Shown: positions 31,068 through 40,736 of the stretch, piece by piece
How positions within the stretch are numbered: the first letter of the stretch is position 1
Layout: each line of letters begins with the position of its first letter
Source: Streptococcus infantis ATCC 700779
Lineage (GTDB): Bacteria; Bacillota; Bacilli; Lactobacillales; Streptococcaceae
NCBI RefSeq assembly: GCF_000187465.1
Contig: NZ_GL732439.1
Span: forward strand, 273,341 to 337,340
Direction of reading: 5' to 3'
DNA: 64,000 bases
Made by a program: the position numbers and the translations under genes
Notes under the pieces: generated by a model
Told to the model about the DNA's origin: nothing
What the model saw: the letters and a program-made list of their open reading frames with translations, nothing else
Database searches by the model: none

Positions 31068-32393
31068 ATGGCTAAAAAAGGTGCTTTAACAGGATTACTC
31101 CTGTTTGGAATATTTTTTGGTGCGGGTAATTTGATTTTCCCCCCTACCCTAGGTGCTCAATCTGGGGAACACTTTCTCCCTGCCATTGCAGGATTTGTAC
31201 TTTCAGGTGTCGGACTTGCCGTCTTGACCTTGATCATCGGGACCTTAAATCCTAAGGGATATATCTATGAGATTTCTACAAAGATTTCTCCTTGGTTTGC
31301 AACGATTTATCTAGCAGTTTTGTACTTGTCGATTGGTCCATTCTTTGCCATTCCACGTACTGCAACAACTTCTTATGCAGTAGGGATTAGTCCCCTCTTG
31401 GCAGATGCTGACAAAGGTCTAGGCTTGATTGTCTTTACCCTTATCTACTTTGTTGCAGCATACTTAATCGCGCTTAATCCTTCAAAGATTTTGGATCGTA
31501 TCGGCCGTGTTTTGACTCCAGTTTTTGCCCTCTTGATTATCATCTTGGTAATCCTTGGAGCCCTCAAATATGGTGGAAATGCTCCACAAGCAGCTACAGC
31601 AGCTTATCAAGCTTCAGCATTTGGAGCAGGATTCCTTGAAGGATATAATACTCTAGATGCTCTCGCATCTGTTGCCTTTAGTGTAATCGCGGTTGAAACC
31701 TTGAAACAACTTGGATTTTCGAGTAAAAAAGAGTACATCTCAACCATTTGGGTGGTCGGAATTGTCGTAGCGCTTGGCTTTAGTGCTCTATACATTGGCC
31801 TAGGTTTCCTTGGAAATCACTTCCCGATGACAGAAGAAGCGATGAAGGGTGGAACTCCAGGAGTTTATATCTTGTCACAAGCGACCCAAGAAATCTTTGG
31901 TTCAACAGCTCAATTATTCCTAGCAGCCATGGTAACAGTAACTTGCTTCACAACGACTGTAGGTTTGATTGTTTCAACTGCTGAATTCTTTAACGGACGT
32001 TTCCCACAACTCAGCTATAAGGTTTATGCGACTGTCTTTACCTTGATTGGTTTTGCAATTGCCAACCTCGGTCTTGATGCAATCATCAAATATTCTATCC
32101 CTGTCCTAGTTATCTTGTATCCAATTACTATTGTGATTGTTATGATTGTGATTGTGAACAAATTTGTACCACTTTCAAAACCAGGCATGCAATTGACGAT
32201 GGGTCTTGTTACAGCTATTGCCGTAGCTAGTATCTTGGGAAGTTCATTTGAAGTGACCTTCCTTGCCAACATTGTGAATGCTCTACCATTTTCTAAGGCT
32301 TCCTTGCCATGGTTGGTGCCAGCTATTGTTGGAATCTTACTTTCTCTTGTTCTTCCAAATAAGCAAAAGAGTGAAGCTTTTGAGATGGAATAA
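31068..32393 (+). CDS. brnQ: Branched-chain amino acid transporter BrnQ (LIVCS family)
   Basis: 441 aa, about twelve membrane helices. The start GLLLFGIFFGAGNLIFPPTLG is the LIVCS signature; YLSIGPFFAIPRTATTSYAVG follows (about residues 87-107). Imports Leu, Ile and Val with Na+ or H+. Single-gene unit between two terminators; a CodY-like box upstream would fit repression when branched-chain amino acids are plentiful. Confidence 0.96.
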   Translation: MAKKGALTGLLLFGIFFGAGNLIFPPTLGAQSGEHFLPAIAGFVLSGVGLAVLTLIIGTLNPKGYIYEISTKISPWFATIYLAVLYLSIGPFFAIPRTATTSYAVGISPLLADADKGLGLIVFTLIYFVAAYLIALNPSKILDRIGRVLTPVFALLIIILVILGALKYGGNAPQAATAAYQASAFGAGFLEGYNTLDALASVAFSVIAVETLKQLGFSSKKEYISTIWVVGIVVALGFSALYIGLGFLGNHFPMTEEAMKGGTPGVYILSQATQEIFGSTAQLFLAAMVTVTCFTTTVGLIVSTAEFFNGRFPQLSYKVYATVFTLIGFAIANLGLDAIIKYSIPVLVILYPITIVIVMIVIVNKFVPLSKPGMQLTMGLVTAIAVASILGSSFEVTFLANIVNALPFSKASLPWLVPAIVGILLSLVLPNKQKSEAFEME

Positions 32394-32422
32394 AAAAACC
32401 TTGGCGTATGCCAAGGTTTTTT
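32394..32422. terminator. Terminator between brnQ and the lipoprotein gene
   Basis: AAAAAACCTTGGC / GCCAAGGTTTTTT, four-base loop; works in both directions. Confidence 0.92.
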
Positions 32423-32431
32423 CAATTACTC

Positions 32432-32968
32432 TTAGTTAGTTTGTTCTTTATAACCATGTTCTGTTAACATTTTCTTAGAGGCTTTAAAGCTCACGTTTTT
32501 TCCAACGCCTGAGTATTCTTCTGGTAAAGCTTCTCTAAGTTCATCTAGACTTGCAACTGAAAGGTCGATTTCAAGATCTTGAACGACTTTACCGTCTTTG
32601 ATCTCAACTGATAGAGTTACACCTTTGAGTCCCTTGTATCCTTTGTAGGTTTCTTCAATTAGATTTTTTAAATCATCTGCAGTATTGTTTAGGGCTTCAG
32701 GGTCAGCGACGTTATGAGCGGTTTGTTTCACAACGTTATCACCATCAACTGTATAGGTCAATGTTGACTGAATACCGGGCTGAGAATCATTTACAAAAGT
32801 AACAGTTTTTAGTTCGGATTTCTTTTCAGTAGTTTCAGCTTCAGTCGTTTTTACCTCAGTTGACTCTGCTTTTGAGGAGTTAGAAGTTGTTGATGATTGT
32901 TTTGAACATCCCAACAAGAATGCCAACGATAAGGCTAAGAGAAGTGTCGTTTTGAAATATTTGTTCAT
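32432..32968 (-). CDS. DUF1307 family lipoprotein
   Basis: 178 aa from the ATG preceded by GAAAGGA; the longer frame adds an unlikely 20-residue extension across the promoter. Lipobox FLLGC with Cys21, then a Ser/Thr/Glu-rich linker (about 22-55). A compact domain follows, starting at KTVTFVNDSQPGIQSTLTYT, that matches DUF1307 (B. subtilis YehR-like). Function unknown. Confidence 0.85.
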   Translation of the reverse strand: MNKYFKTTLLLALSLAFLLGCSKQSSTTSNSSKAESTEVKTTEAETTEKKSELKTVTFVNDSQPGIQSTLTYTVDGDNVVKQTAHNVADPEALNNTADDLKNLIEETYKGYKGLKGVTLSVEIKDGKVVQDLEIDLSVASLDELREALPEEYSGVGKNVSFKASKKMLTEHGYKEQTN

Positions 32969-32999
32969 ATTTTTTCCTTTCATCATAAGAACTTTTTTC

Positions 33000-33028
33000 A
33001 TTATACCATAAAATGCTTTTGCAATCAA
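33000..33028 (-). promoter_or_regulatory. Promoter of the DUF1307 lipoprotein gene
   Basis: Minus strand TTGATT, 17 bp, TATAAT with TGG upstream; near consensus. Confidence 0.7.
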
Positions 33029-33100
33029 AGTATATTCATTTTTCCTTTTTACACATACTAAAATGGGAAAAGTGATATAATATTAGGAAGAGGTGAAGAA

Positions 33101-34138
33101 ATGAATCAAACTGTAGAATATATCAAAGAACTAACTGCTATCGCATCACCAACTGGTTTCACACGTGAGATTACGAATTATTTGGTTGAGACTCTTGAAA
33201 AACTAGGTTATCAACCAATCCGTACTGCCAAAGGTGGTGTCAACGTTACTGTCAAAGGTAAAAATGATGAGCAACAGCGTTATGTTACTGCCCATGTGGA
33301 TACCTTGGGAGCTATCGTTCGCACTGTTAAACCAGATGGTCGTCTTAAAATGGACCGTATTGGTGGCTACCCTTGGAATATGATTGAAGGCGAAAACTGT
33401 ACAGTTCATGTGGCCAGTACAGGTAAAACGGTATCTGGAACGATTTTGATCCACCAGACTTCTTGTCATGTATATAAGGACGCTGGCACTGCTGAACGCA
33501 CGCAGGACAATATGGAAGTGCGTTTGGACGAAAAAGTGACCAATGAAAAAGAAACACGCGCACTTGGTATTGAGGTTGGTGACTTTATCAGCTTTGACCC
33601 ACGAACTGTCGTAACTGAGACAGGCTTTATCAAATCGCGTCATTTGGATGATAAGGTCAGTGCAGCTATCCTTCTAAATCTCCTTAAAGTCTATAAGGAA
33701 GAAGGGATTGAACTTCCTGTCACTACGCATTTTGCCTTCTCGGTCTTTGAAGAAGTGGGACATGGTGCTAACTCAAGTATCCCTAGTCAAGTTGTTGAGT
33801 ACCTAGCAGTAGACATGGGAGCAATGGGAGATGACCAGCAGACGGATGAGTACACAGTGTCAATCTGTGTCAAAGATGCTTCTGGACCTTATCACTATGA
33901 ATTCCGTCAACATCTGGTTGCTCTAGCAAAAGAACAAGACATTCCATTTAAACTCGATATCTATCCATTTTACGGTTCAGATGCTTCTGCAGCTATGTCA
34001 GCTGGAGCAGAAGTCAAACACGCCCTTCTAGGAGCGGGTATCGAGTCTAGTCACTCTTACGAGCGAACTCATATCGATTCTGTTCTTGCTACTGAGCGTA
34101 TGGTGGACGCTTATCTTAAGAGTGAGTTGGTGGACTAG
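33101..34138 (+). CDS. M42 family metallo-aminopeptidase
   Basis: 345 aa. Tetrahedral-aminopeptidase family with two metals: YVTAHVDTLGA (about residues 62-72), SRHLDDKVSAAILL, FEEVGHG, VDMGAMGD and the final SSHSYERTHIDS. Removes N-terminal residues from peptides in the cytoplasm (glutamyl aminopeptidase/PepA-like). Strong AGAGGTG ribosome site. The HIT protein and ldcB follow with 1 bp and 3 bp gaps, forming one operon. Confidence 0.93.
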   Translation: MNQTVEYIKELTAIASPTGFTREITNYLVETLEKLGYQPIRTAKGGVNVTVKGKNDEQQRYVTAHVDTLGAIVRTVKPDGRLKMDRIGGYPWNMIEGENCTVHVASTGKTVSGTILIHQTSCHVYKDAGTAERTQDNMEVRLDEKVTNEKETRALGIEVGDFISFDPRTVVTETGFIKSRHLDDKVSAAILLNLLKVYKEEGIELPVTTHFAFSVFEEVGHGANSSIPSQVVEYLAVDMGAMGDDQQTDEYTVSICVKDASGPYHYEFRQHLVALAKEQDIPFKLDIYPFYGSDASAAMSAGAEVKHALLGAGIESSHSYERTHIDSVLATERMVDAYLKSELVD

Positions 34139-34139
34139 G

Positions 34140-34610
34140 ATGTGCCTAATTTGTCAACGAATTGAATGGATTAAGGCAGGGGAAAATCCTTACTTTGTGA
34201 AGGAACTGGAAACAGGCTATGTTGTCATTGGAGATCACCAGTATTTTGAAGGCTATACTCTATTCCTAGCAAAAGAACATGTCACAGAATTACACCATAT
34301 GGATACTCCTGTCAAACTACGATTTTTAGAGGAAATGAGTCTGGTCCAAGAAGCTGTCTCTAAGGCCTTTTCTGCTGAAAAGATGAATGTAGAGTTGTTG
34401 GGAAACGGTGATGCACATGCCCACTGGCATATTTTTCCGAGACGAGAGGGTGATATGAAGGGACACGGTCTTAATGGTCGTGGTCCAGTTTGGTGGGTTC
34501 CTTGGGAAGAAATGGTCGCTGAAGAATATCAGGTTAAGGGAAGCAAATTAGAAGGTTTGGTTGAAACTTTATCTGAAACTTTGGACCAAATGATAGAAAT
34601 GAAAGGATAA
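34140..34610 (+). CDS. HIT family nucleotide hydrolase/transferase
   Basis: 156 aa from the ATG immediately after the peptidase stop (MCLICQRIEWIKAGENPYF). The catalytic histidine triad is HAHWHIFPRR (about residues 87-96). The N-terminal CxxC (CLIC) is common in bacterial HIT proteins. Likely acts on dinucleoside polyphosphates or nucleotide conjugates; specificity unknown. Confidence 0.9.
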   Translation: MCLICQRIEWIKAGENPYFVKELETGYVVIGDHQYFEGYTLFLAKEHVTELHHMDTPVKLRFLEEMSLVQEAVSKAFSAEKMNVELLGNGDAHAHWHIFPRREGDMKGHGLNGRGPVWWVPWEEMVAEEYQVKGSKLEGLVETLSETLDQMIEMKG

Positions 34611-34613
34611 ACA

Positions 34614-35330
34614 ATGAAAAAAAGATACCTTGTATTATCAGGATTGCTAGCCTTGACATTGGCTGCTTGTTCGCAAGAAAAGCCAGCAACTTCAGAAAAT
34701 CAGACTTCAACTGAAGAAAAAACCGTCCAAGAAGGGACTGTCGGTAGTAAATCTCAGGAAGCAAGCCAGAAAAAGGCAGAAGTAGTTAATAAGGGAGATT
34801 ACTATAGCGTTCAAGGGAAGTACGATGAGATTGTTATCGCTAATAAGCATTATCCCTTGTCTAAAGACTATAATCCAGGGGAAAATCCCACAGCAAAGGC
34901 TGAGTTATTGAAGCTTATTGCTGCTATGCAGGAAGCAGGTTTCCCAATCAGCGACCACTATAGTGGTTTCAGAAGTTATGAAACTCAAACTCAACTTTAT
35001 CAGGACTATGTCAACAAAGACGGAAAGGCAGAGGCTGACCGCTATTCTGCTCGGCCTGGATATAGTGAACACCAAACTGGACTAGCATTTGACCTTATCG
35101 GTACAGATGGAGATTTAGTGACAGAAGAAAAAGCTGCCCAATGGCTTTTAGATCATGCTGCTGACTATGGTTTTGTCGTTCGCTATCTCAAAGGTAAGGA
35201 AAAAGAAACAGGCTATATGGCTGAAGAATGGCACCTTCGCTACGTCGGAAAAGAAGCCAAGGAAATCGCTGCAAGTGGTCTCAGCTTGGAAGAGTATTAC
35301 GGTTTTGAAGGTGGGGACTATGTTGATTAG
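34614..35330 (+). CDS. ldcB: L,D-carboxypeptidase LdcB (DacB), lipoprotein
   Basis: 238 aa. Lipobox LTLAAC with Cys19 and a Gln/Glu/Ser-rich linker. The M15B zinc peptidase domain shows SGFRSYETQTQLY, the zinc-site block GYSEHQTGLAFDL and EWHLRYVG. LdcB removes D-Ala from tetrapeptide stems after DacA has trimmed pentapeptides, on the outer membrane face. Pneumococcal mutants have shape and division defects. Third gene of the peptidase-HIT-ldcB unit. Confidence 0.95.
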   Translation: MKKRYLVLSGLLALTLAACSQEKPATSENQTSTEEKTVQEGTVGSKSQEASQKKAEVVNKGDYYSVQGKYDEIVIANKHYPLSKDYNPGENPTAKAELLKLIAAMQEAGFPISDHYSGFRSYETQTQLYQDYVNKDGKAEADRYSARPGYSEHQTGLAFDLIGTDGDLVTEEKAAQWLLDHAADYGFVVRYLKGKEKETGYMAEEWHLRYVGKEAKEIAASGLSLEEYYGFEGGDYVD

Positions 35331-35342
35331 TCGCAAAATATC

Positions 35343-35371
35343 TTGCAAGAATGCTTGAAATTTGATAAAAT
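35343..35371 (+). promoter_or_regulatory. Promoter of the pheS leader
   Basis: TTGCAA, 17 bp, TAAAAT; the transcript would begin near 35378 and contain the whole T-box. Confidence 0.7.
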
Positions 35372-35377
35372 GAATAA

Positions 35378-35585
35378 TAATTAAATAGGAATCTGCAAGA
35401 CTAGTATCTCAGGGGAAGTATATCAGGGAGGAGAGCCGTGACTGAAAGCTCTCTATATGAAAGCTGGGTGAATTCACTTGCCTATGGATTCAGAAATAAA
35501 GGTCTGACTTGTCAGATAAAAACGGATGGTACCGCGTGTCAACGCTCCGAGTGTGGAGTTTTTGGCATGTGGTTTTCTTTTTATC
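35378..35585 (+). promoter_or_regulatory. T-box riboswitch for tRNA-Phe, upstream of pheS
   Basis: Leader RNA that senses uncharged tRNA-Phe and prevents termination. Stem I closes with GAATC/GATTC and CAAG/CTTG. Its left side has AGTA and its right side holds the specifier TTC (35473-35475) followed by A, matching Phe. The T-box motif GGATGGTACCGCG starts near 35524; its TGGT bulge would pair with the ACCA end of tRNA-Phe. A terminator stem starting ACCGCGTGTCAA pairs with TTGGCATGTGGT and ends in TTTTCTTTTT (35531-35585). An open frame running through the leader into pheS is not its real N-terminus. Confidence 0.9.
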
Positions 35586-35608
35586 TACGAGAGACTGATG
35601 GAGGAATT

Positions 35609-36655
35609 ATGTCAACTATTGAAGAACAATTAAAAGCGCTTCGTGAAGAAACGCTAGCTAGCTTGAAGCAGATTTCTGCTGAAAATGAAAAAGAGTTGCA
35701 AGAATTGCGCGTCTCTGTCCTTGGTAAAAAAGGTTCCCTTACTGAAATCCTGAAAGGGATGAAAGACGTTTCTGCAGAAATGCGTCCAATTATCGGAAAA
35801 CACGTCAATGAAGCTCGTGATATTTTGACAGCTGCATTTGAAGAATCAGCTAAGCTCTTGGAAGAAAAGAAAGTTGAAGCTCAACTAGCAAGTGAGAGCA
35901 TTGATGTTACGCTTCCAGGTCGTCCAGTTGCGACTGGTCACCGTCACATCCTCACACAAACTAGTGAGGAAATTGAAGACATCTTCATCGGGATGGGTTA
36001 CCAAGTAGTGGATGGTTTTGAAGTAGAACAAGACTACTATAACTTTGAACGTATGAACCTTCCAAAGGATCACCCAGCTCGTGATATGCAGGACACTTTC
36101 TATATCACAGAAGAAATCTTGCTTCGTACTCACACGTCTCCAGTTCAGGCGCGTGCTATGGATGCCCATGATTTTTCAAAAGGGCCTTTGAAGATGATCT
36201 CACCAGGACGTGTATTCCGTCGTGATACGGATGATGCAACCCACAGTCACCAGTTCCACCAGATCGAAGGTTTGGTTGTTGGGAAAAACATCTCTATGGC
36301 TGACCTTCAAGGAACTCTCCAGTTAATTGTACAAAAAATGTTTGGTGAAGAGCGTCAAATTCGTTTACGCCCATCTTATTTCCCATTCACTGAGCCATCT
36401 GTTGAGGTGGATGTTTCATGCTTCAAGTGTGGAGGAGCCGGCTGTAACGTATGTAAGAAAACTGGTTGGATCGAGATTATGGGTGCCGGTATGGTTCACC
36501 CACGTGTCCTTGAGATGAGTGGTATCGATGCGACTGTTTACTCTGGCTTTGCCTTTGGTCTTGGTCAAGAGCGTGTAGCTATGCTTCGTTACGGAATCAA
36601 CGATATCCGTGGATTCTACCAAGGCGATGTCCGCTTCTCAGAACAGTTTAAATAA
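35609..36655 (+). CDS. pheS: Phenylalanyl-tRNA synthetase alpha subunit
   Basis: 348 aa from the ATG with GGAGG seven bases upstream ([14 protein letters not shown]), the family length. N-terminal coiled coil (about 1-90), then the class II catalytic core: [29 protein letters not shown] (motif 2 region) and [18 protein letters not shown] (motif 3). Works as an alpha2beta2 tetramer with PheT. Controlled by the T-box ahead of it. A GNAT gene starts at its last base. Confidence 0.97.
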   Translation: MSTIEEQLKALREETLASLKQISAENEKELQELRVSVLGKKGSLTEILKGMKDVSAEMRPIIGKHVNEARDILTAAFEESAKLLEEKKVEAQLASESIDVTLPGRPVATGHRHILTQTSEEIEDIFIGMGYQVVDGFEVEQDYYNFERMNLPKDHPARDMQDTFYITEEILLRTHTSPVQARAMDAHDFSKGPLKMISPGRVFRRDTDDATHSHQFHQIEGLVVGKNISMADLQGTLQLIVQKMFGEERQIRLRPSYFPFTEPSVEVDVSCFKCGGAGCNVCKKTGWIEIMGAGMVHPRVLEMSGIDATVYSGFAFGLGQERVAMLRYGINDIRGFYQGDVRFSEQFK

Positions 36656-37164
36656 TGATTAGAAAAGTAGAAATAGCAGATGTTGAGGTGTTAGCAAAAA
36701 TTGCCAAACAAACCTTTCGTGAAACATTTGCGCATGATAATACGGAAGAGCAGTTACAGGAATACTTTGAAGAGGCTTATAATCTGAGAGTTTTGTCAAC
36801 TGAGTTGGAAAATCCTGAATCCGAAACCTATTTCATTATGCATGAAGAGGAGATAGCTGGCTTTCTCAAAGTCAACTGGGGAAATGCTCAAACTGAGAGA
36901 GAATTAGAGAACGCTTTTGAAATTCAACGCCTCTACGTGCTACAAAAATTCCAAGGATTTGGACTTGGTAAGCAACTATTTGAATTCGCTCTGGAACATG
37001 CCGAAAAAAATGGTTTTTCCTGGGCTTGGTTAGGTGTTTGGGAGCATAATACAAAAGCTCAAGCATTTTATAATCGATATGGTTTTGAAAAATTTAGTCA
37101 ACATCGTTTTATGGTTGGGCAAAAGGTAGATACGGATTGGTTACTGAAAAAGAAATTAAGGTAA
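36655..37164 (+). CDS. GNAT family N-acetyltransferase between pheS and pheT
   Basis: 169 aa. The acetyl-CoA binding motif is LYVLQKFQGFGLGKQLFEFAL (about residues 94-114), preceded by the beta-strand FLKVNWG and followed by WLGVWEHNTKAQAFYNRYGF. Substrate unknown. Its ATG shares one base with the pheS stop (TAATG), so it is translated with pheS and placed under the Phe T-box. The same insertion is known in other streptococci. Confidence 0.9.
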   Translation: MIRKVEIADVEVLAKIAKQTFRETFAHDNTEEQLQEYFEEAYNLRVLSTELENPESETYFIMHEEEIAGFLKVNWGNAQTERELENAFEIQRLYVLQKFQGFGLGKQLFEFALEHAEKNGFSWAWLGVWEHNTKAQAFYNRYGFEKFSQHRFMVGQKVDTDWLLKKKLR

Positions 37165-37240
37165 GAAGATGATTCTTCTAATGAAATGATAGGAAAGGAA
37201 AAAAACTAGAGTGACAACTGTCATTCTGGAGAACTAAATT

Positions 37241-39646
37241 ATGCTTGTATCTTATAAATGGTTAAAAGAATTGGTGGACATTGATGTACCATCACAAGAG
37301 TTGGCTGAAAAAATGTCAACCACAGGGATCGAGGTAGAAGGTGTGGAATCACCTGCTGCTGGTCTCTCAAAAATTGTCGTCGGTGAGGTCTTGTCTTGTG
37401 AAGATGTGCCCGAAACACACTTGCATGTCTGCCAAGTCAATGTGGGTGAAGAAGAAGCTCGTCAAATCGTCTGTGGTGCACCGAATGTGCGTGCTGGTAT
37501 CAAGGTTATGGTGGCTCTTCCGGGAGCTCGCATTGCGGACAACTACAAGATTAAAAAAGGAAAAATCAGGGGCTTAGAGTCACTAGGGATGATTTGTTCA
37601 CTAGGTGAGTTGGGTATTTCTGACTCCGTTGTACTGAAAGAATTTGCAGATGGCATCCAAATCTTGCCAGATGAGGCTGTTCCAGGTGAGGAAGTATTTT
37701 CTTATCTAGACTTGGATGATGAAATCATCGAACTTTCTATCACTCCAAACCGTGCAGACGCTCTCTCTATGCGTGGGGTAGCTCACGAAGTAGCAGCTAT
37801 CTATGACAAGGCAGTCAATTTTAAAGAATTTACTTTAACAGAAACAGACCAAGCTGCAGCAGATGCTCTTTCAGTCAACATTGACACAGACAAGGCTCCT
37901 TATTATGCAGCTCGTATCTTGGACAATGTGACTATCGCACCTAGTCCACAATGGTTGCAAAACCTCCTCATGAACGAAGGCATTCGTCCGATCAATAATG
38001 TGGTTGACGTGACCAACTATATCTTGCTTTACTTTGGTCAGCCTATGCATGCCTTTGACTTGGATACCTTTGAAGGGACTGATATCCGTGTGCGTGAAGC
38101 ACGTACTGGTGAGAAATTAGTGACCTTGGATGGGGAAGAGCGAGAGTTGGAAACAACTGATTTAGTGATTACGGTTGCTGACAAACCAGTAGCCCTTGCA
38201 GGTGTCATGGGCGGACAAGCGACAGAAATCTCTGAAAAGTCTACTCGTGTCGTCCTTGAAGCTGCTGTCTTCAATGGCAAATCTATCCGTAAGACAAGTG
38301 GTCGTCTCAACCTTCGTTCTGAATCATCTTCTCGCTTTGAAAAAGGCATCAATGTGGCAACCGTTAATGAAGCCCTTGATGCAGCAGCAAGCATGATTGC
38401 AGAATTAGCTGGTGCTACAGTGCGGAAGGGCATTGTTTCAGCAGGCCAGTTGGACACTTCTGATGTAGAAGTTTCTTCAACCCTTGCAGACGTCAACCGT
38501 GTCCTCGGTACAGAGCTTTCCTACGCAGATGTAGAAGATGTCTTCCGTCGTCTTGGATTTGGCCTTTCTGGAAATGCAGAAGCCTTCACAGTTAGCGTTC
38601 CTCGTCGCCGTTGGGATATCACTATCGAAGCAGACCTCTTTGAAGAAATTGCTCGAATTTATGGTTATGATCGCCTGCCAACCAGTCTTCCAAAAGACGA
38701 TGGGACAGCCGGTGAGTTGACAGCGACACAAAAATTGCGCCGTCAAGTTCGTACCATTGCAGAAGGTGCTGGATTGACGGAAATCATCACCTACGCTCTG
38801 ACAACTCCTGAAAAAGCAGTGGAGTTTACGACTGCACCAAGTAACTTAACGGAGCTCATGTGGCCAATGACTGTGGACCGTTCTGTTCTCCGTCAAAATA
38901 TGGTTTCAGGTATTTTGGATACCGTAGCTTACAACGTAGCGCGTAAGAACAAAGACTTGGCTCTTTATGAGATCGGAAAAGTCTTCGAGCAAACGGGTAA
39001 TCCAAAAGAAGACTTGCCAAATGAAATCAACAGCTTTGCTTTTGCATTGACTGGTTTAGTCGCTGAAAAAGACTTCCAAACAGCAGCCGTTCCTGTTGAC
39101 TTCTTCTATGCTAAGGGAATTCTGGAAGCTCTATTTGCTCGCTTGGGTCTTGAAGTGACCTATACAGCAACGCAAGAGATCAAGAGTCTTCACCCAGGAC
39201 GTACAGCCTTGATCTCACTTGGTGATCAAATTCTTGGATTCCTCGGTCAAGTGCACCCTGTGACGGCTAAGGCTTACGATATTCCAGAAACTTATGTGGC
39301 AGAGCTTAACCTTTCAGCTATCGAGAAAGCTCTTCAACCATCAGCAGCCTTTGTGGAAATTACTAAATTCCCAGCAGTCAGCCGTGATATCGCCCTTCTC
39401 CTCAAAGCAGAAGTGACTCACCAAGAGGTGGTTGATGCTATTCAAGCCGCTGGCGTAAAACGTTTGACAGGCATCAAACTCTTTGACGTCTTCTCAGGTG
39501 AAAAACTAGGACTTGGCATGAAGTCTATGGCCTACAGCTTGACCTTCCAAAATCCAGAAGATAGCTTGACTGACGAAGAAGTCGCACGCTACATGGAAAA
39601 AATTCAAGCTTCTCTCGAAGAAAAAGTCAATGCAGAAGTGCGTTAA
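37241..39646 (+). CDS. pheT: Phenylalanyl-tRNA synthetase beta subunit
   Basis: 801 aa. Domain order: EMAP-type tRNA-binding domain (about 40-150, [20 protein letters not shown]), B3/B4 editing domain, B5 domain (about 405-475) and catalytic-like core. The C-terminal anticodon-binding FDX-ACB domain (about 708-801) is [15 protein letters not shown]. Completes PheRS. Codon bias is strong. Confidence 0.97.
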   Translation: MLVSYKWLKELVDIDVPSQELAEKMSTTGIEVEGVESPAAGLSKIVVGEVLSCEDVPETHLHVCQVNVGEEEARQIVCGAPNVRAGIKVMVALPGARIADNYKIKKGKIRGLESLGMICSLGELGISDSVVLKEFADGIQILPDEAVPGEEVFSYLDLDDEIIELSITPNRADALSMRGVAHEVAAIYDKAVNFKEFTLTETDQAAADALSVNIDTDKAPYYAARILDNVTIAPSPQWLQNLLMNEGIRPINNVVDVTNYILLYFGQPMHAFDLDTFEGTDIRVREARTGEKLVTLDGEERELETTDLVITVADKPVALAGVMGGQATEISEKSTRVVLEAAVFNGKSIRKTSGRLNLRSESSSRFEKGINVATVNEALDAAASMIAELAGATVRKGIVSAGQLDTSDVEVSSTLADVNRVLGTELSYADVEDVFRRLGFGLSGNAEAFTVSVPRRRWDITIEADLFEEIARIYGYDRLPTSLPKDDGTAGELTATQKLRRQVRTIAEGAGLTEIITYALTTPEKAVEFTTAPSNLTELMWPMTVDRSVLRQNMVSGILDTVAYNVARKNKDLALYEIGKVFEQTGNPKEDLPNEINSFAFALTGLVAEKDFQTAAVPVDFFYAKGILEALFARLGLEVTYTATQEIKSLHPGRTALISLGDQILGFLGQVHPVTAKAYDIPETYVAELNLSAIEKALQPSAAFVEITKFPAVSRDIALLLKAEVTHQEVVDAIQAAGVKRLTGIKLFDVFSGEKLGLGMKSMAYSLTFQNPEDSLTDEEVARYMEKIQASLEEKVNAEVR

Positions 39647-39653
39647 TAGTCTA

Positions 39654-39681
39654 AAATCCATCCTGAGGGATGGATTTTTTT
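39654..39681 (+). terminator. Terminator of the pheS-GNAT-pheT operon
   Basis: AAATCCATCC / GGATGGATTT hairpin with a 7 nt T run. Confidence 0.9.
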
Positions 39682-39787
39682 GTCTTTGTAAATGCCGAAT
39701 ATTGGAAAGAAAAATGAAGTTGAATCTTATTCGGTTTGATATAAAAAATGCCTAGTAAATTCTACTAATAAAAATGTACATAAATCC

Positions 39788-39815
39788 TTGTAATGACTAA
39801 AAAAAGGAGTATAAT
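39788..39815 (+). promoter_or_regulatory. Promoter of the NatAB-like ABC operon
   Basis: TTGTAA, 16 bp, TATAAT, 28 bp ahead of the ATPase ATG. Confidence 0.6.
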
Positions 39816-39842
39816 GAGAGTAAGATTAGTAGGAGGTGGATT

Positions 39843-40736
39843 ATGTTAGAAGTCCGCAATCTTGAAAAAAGTTTTGGTCCCAAACAAGTCTTGTTTGGCG
39901 TTGATTTTCAAGCTCGGCCTGGAAGAATTTTAGGTCTAGTTGGGAAAAATGGAGCAGGGAAAACAACCATTTTTCATAGTATTTTGAAATTTTTGGATTA
40001 TCAAGGAGAAATTCAGTTTGATGACCAGGAAATTCGTCAGGAGACTTACGCTCGGATAGGTTATTTGCCTGAAGAACGCAGTCTCATGCCTAAGTTGACA
40101 GTTCTAGAGCAGGTTCGTTACCTAGCCATGTTAAAAGGAATGGATGCCAAAGAAGTCAAAGAAAAACTCCCTCAATGGATGGAGAAGCTGGAAGTCAAGG
40201 GGAAATTGACAGATAAGATTAAGAGTCTCTCAAAAGGGAATCAACAGAAGATTCAGCTGATTATTACTTTAATGCATGAACCAGATCTAATTATCCTAGA
40301 TGAACCTTTTAGTGGACTGGATCCAGTCAATACTGAACTGCTCAAGCAGGTTATCCTCAAAGAAAAAGAACGTGGTGCAACCATTATCTTTTCAGACCAC
40401 GTCATGACCAATGTCGAAGAGCTATGTGATGATATCCTTATGATTCGTGATGGGCGTGTCGTCTTGCATGGACCAGTCCAAGATGTTCGTAATCAATACG
40501 GCAAAACGCGACTCTTTGTTGCAAGTGAAAAGTGTCAGGAAGACTTGGAAAAACTCCCACATGTCACTCATGTTAGTTTGACCAAGCAGGGGATTTGGAA
40601 GCTCATCCTAGATGATGAAAATGCTGGGCAGGAGCTCTTTGCTATCTTGACTCAAGGTCAATACATCGCGACCTTTGACCAACAAGCTCCAACAATCGAT
40701 GAAATCTTTAAACTAGAATCAGGGGTGGAAGTATGA
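39843..40736 (+). CDS. ABC exporter ATP-binding protein (NatA-like)
   Basis: 297 aa. Walker A GLVGKNGAGKTTIFHS (about residues 32-47), signature LSKGNQQKIQLI, Walker B DLIILDEPFSGLDPVN and switch His in SDHVM. The extra C-terminal domain (about 220-297) is typical of ABC-2 type exporters. It drives the permease encoded next, with which it overlaps by 4 bp. Cargo unknown; relatives export sodium, antibiotics or peptides. Confidence 0.92.
   Translation: MLEVRNLEKSFGPKQVLFGVDFQARPGRILGLVGKNGAGKTTIFHSILKFLDYQGEIQFDDQEIRQETYARIGYLPEERSLMPKLTVLEQVRYLAMLKGMDAKEVKEKLPQWMEKLEVKGKLTDKIKSLSKGNQQKIQLIITLMHEPDLIILDEPFSGLDPVNTELLKQVILKEKERGATIIFSDHVMTNVEELCDDILMIRDGRVVLHGPVQDVRNQYGKTRLFVASEKCQEDLEKLPHVTHVSLTKQGIWKLILDDENAGQELFAILTQGQYIATFDQQAPTIDEIFKLESGVEV

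Noticed and set aside
35438..35608. Possible 57-residue N-terminal extension of PheS
   Set aside because: The region is the T-box leader with specifier, T-box bulge and terminator; the ATG at 35609 has a perfect GGAGG and the family N-terminus.
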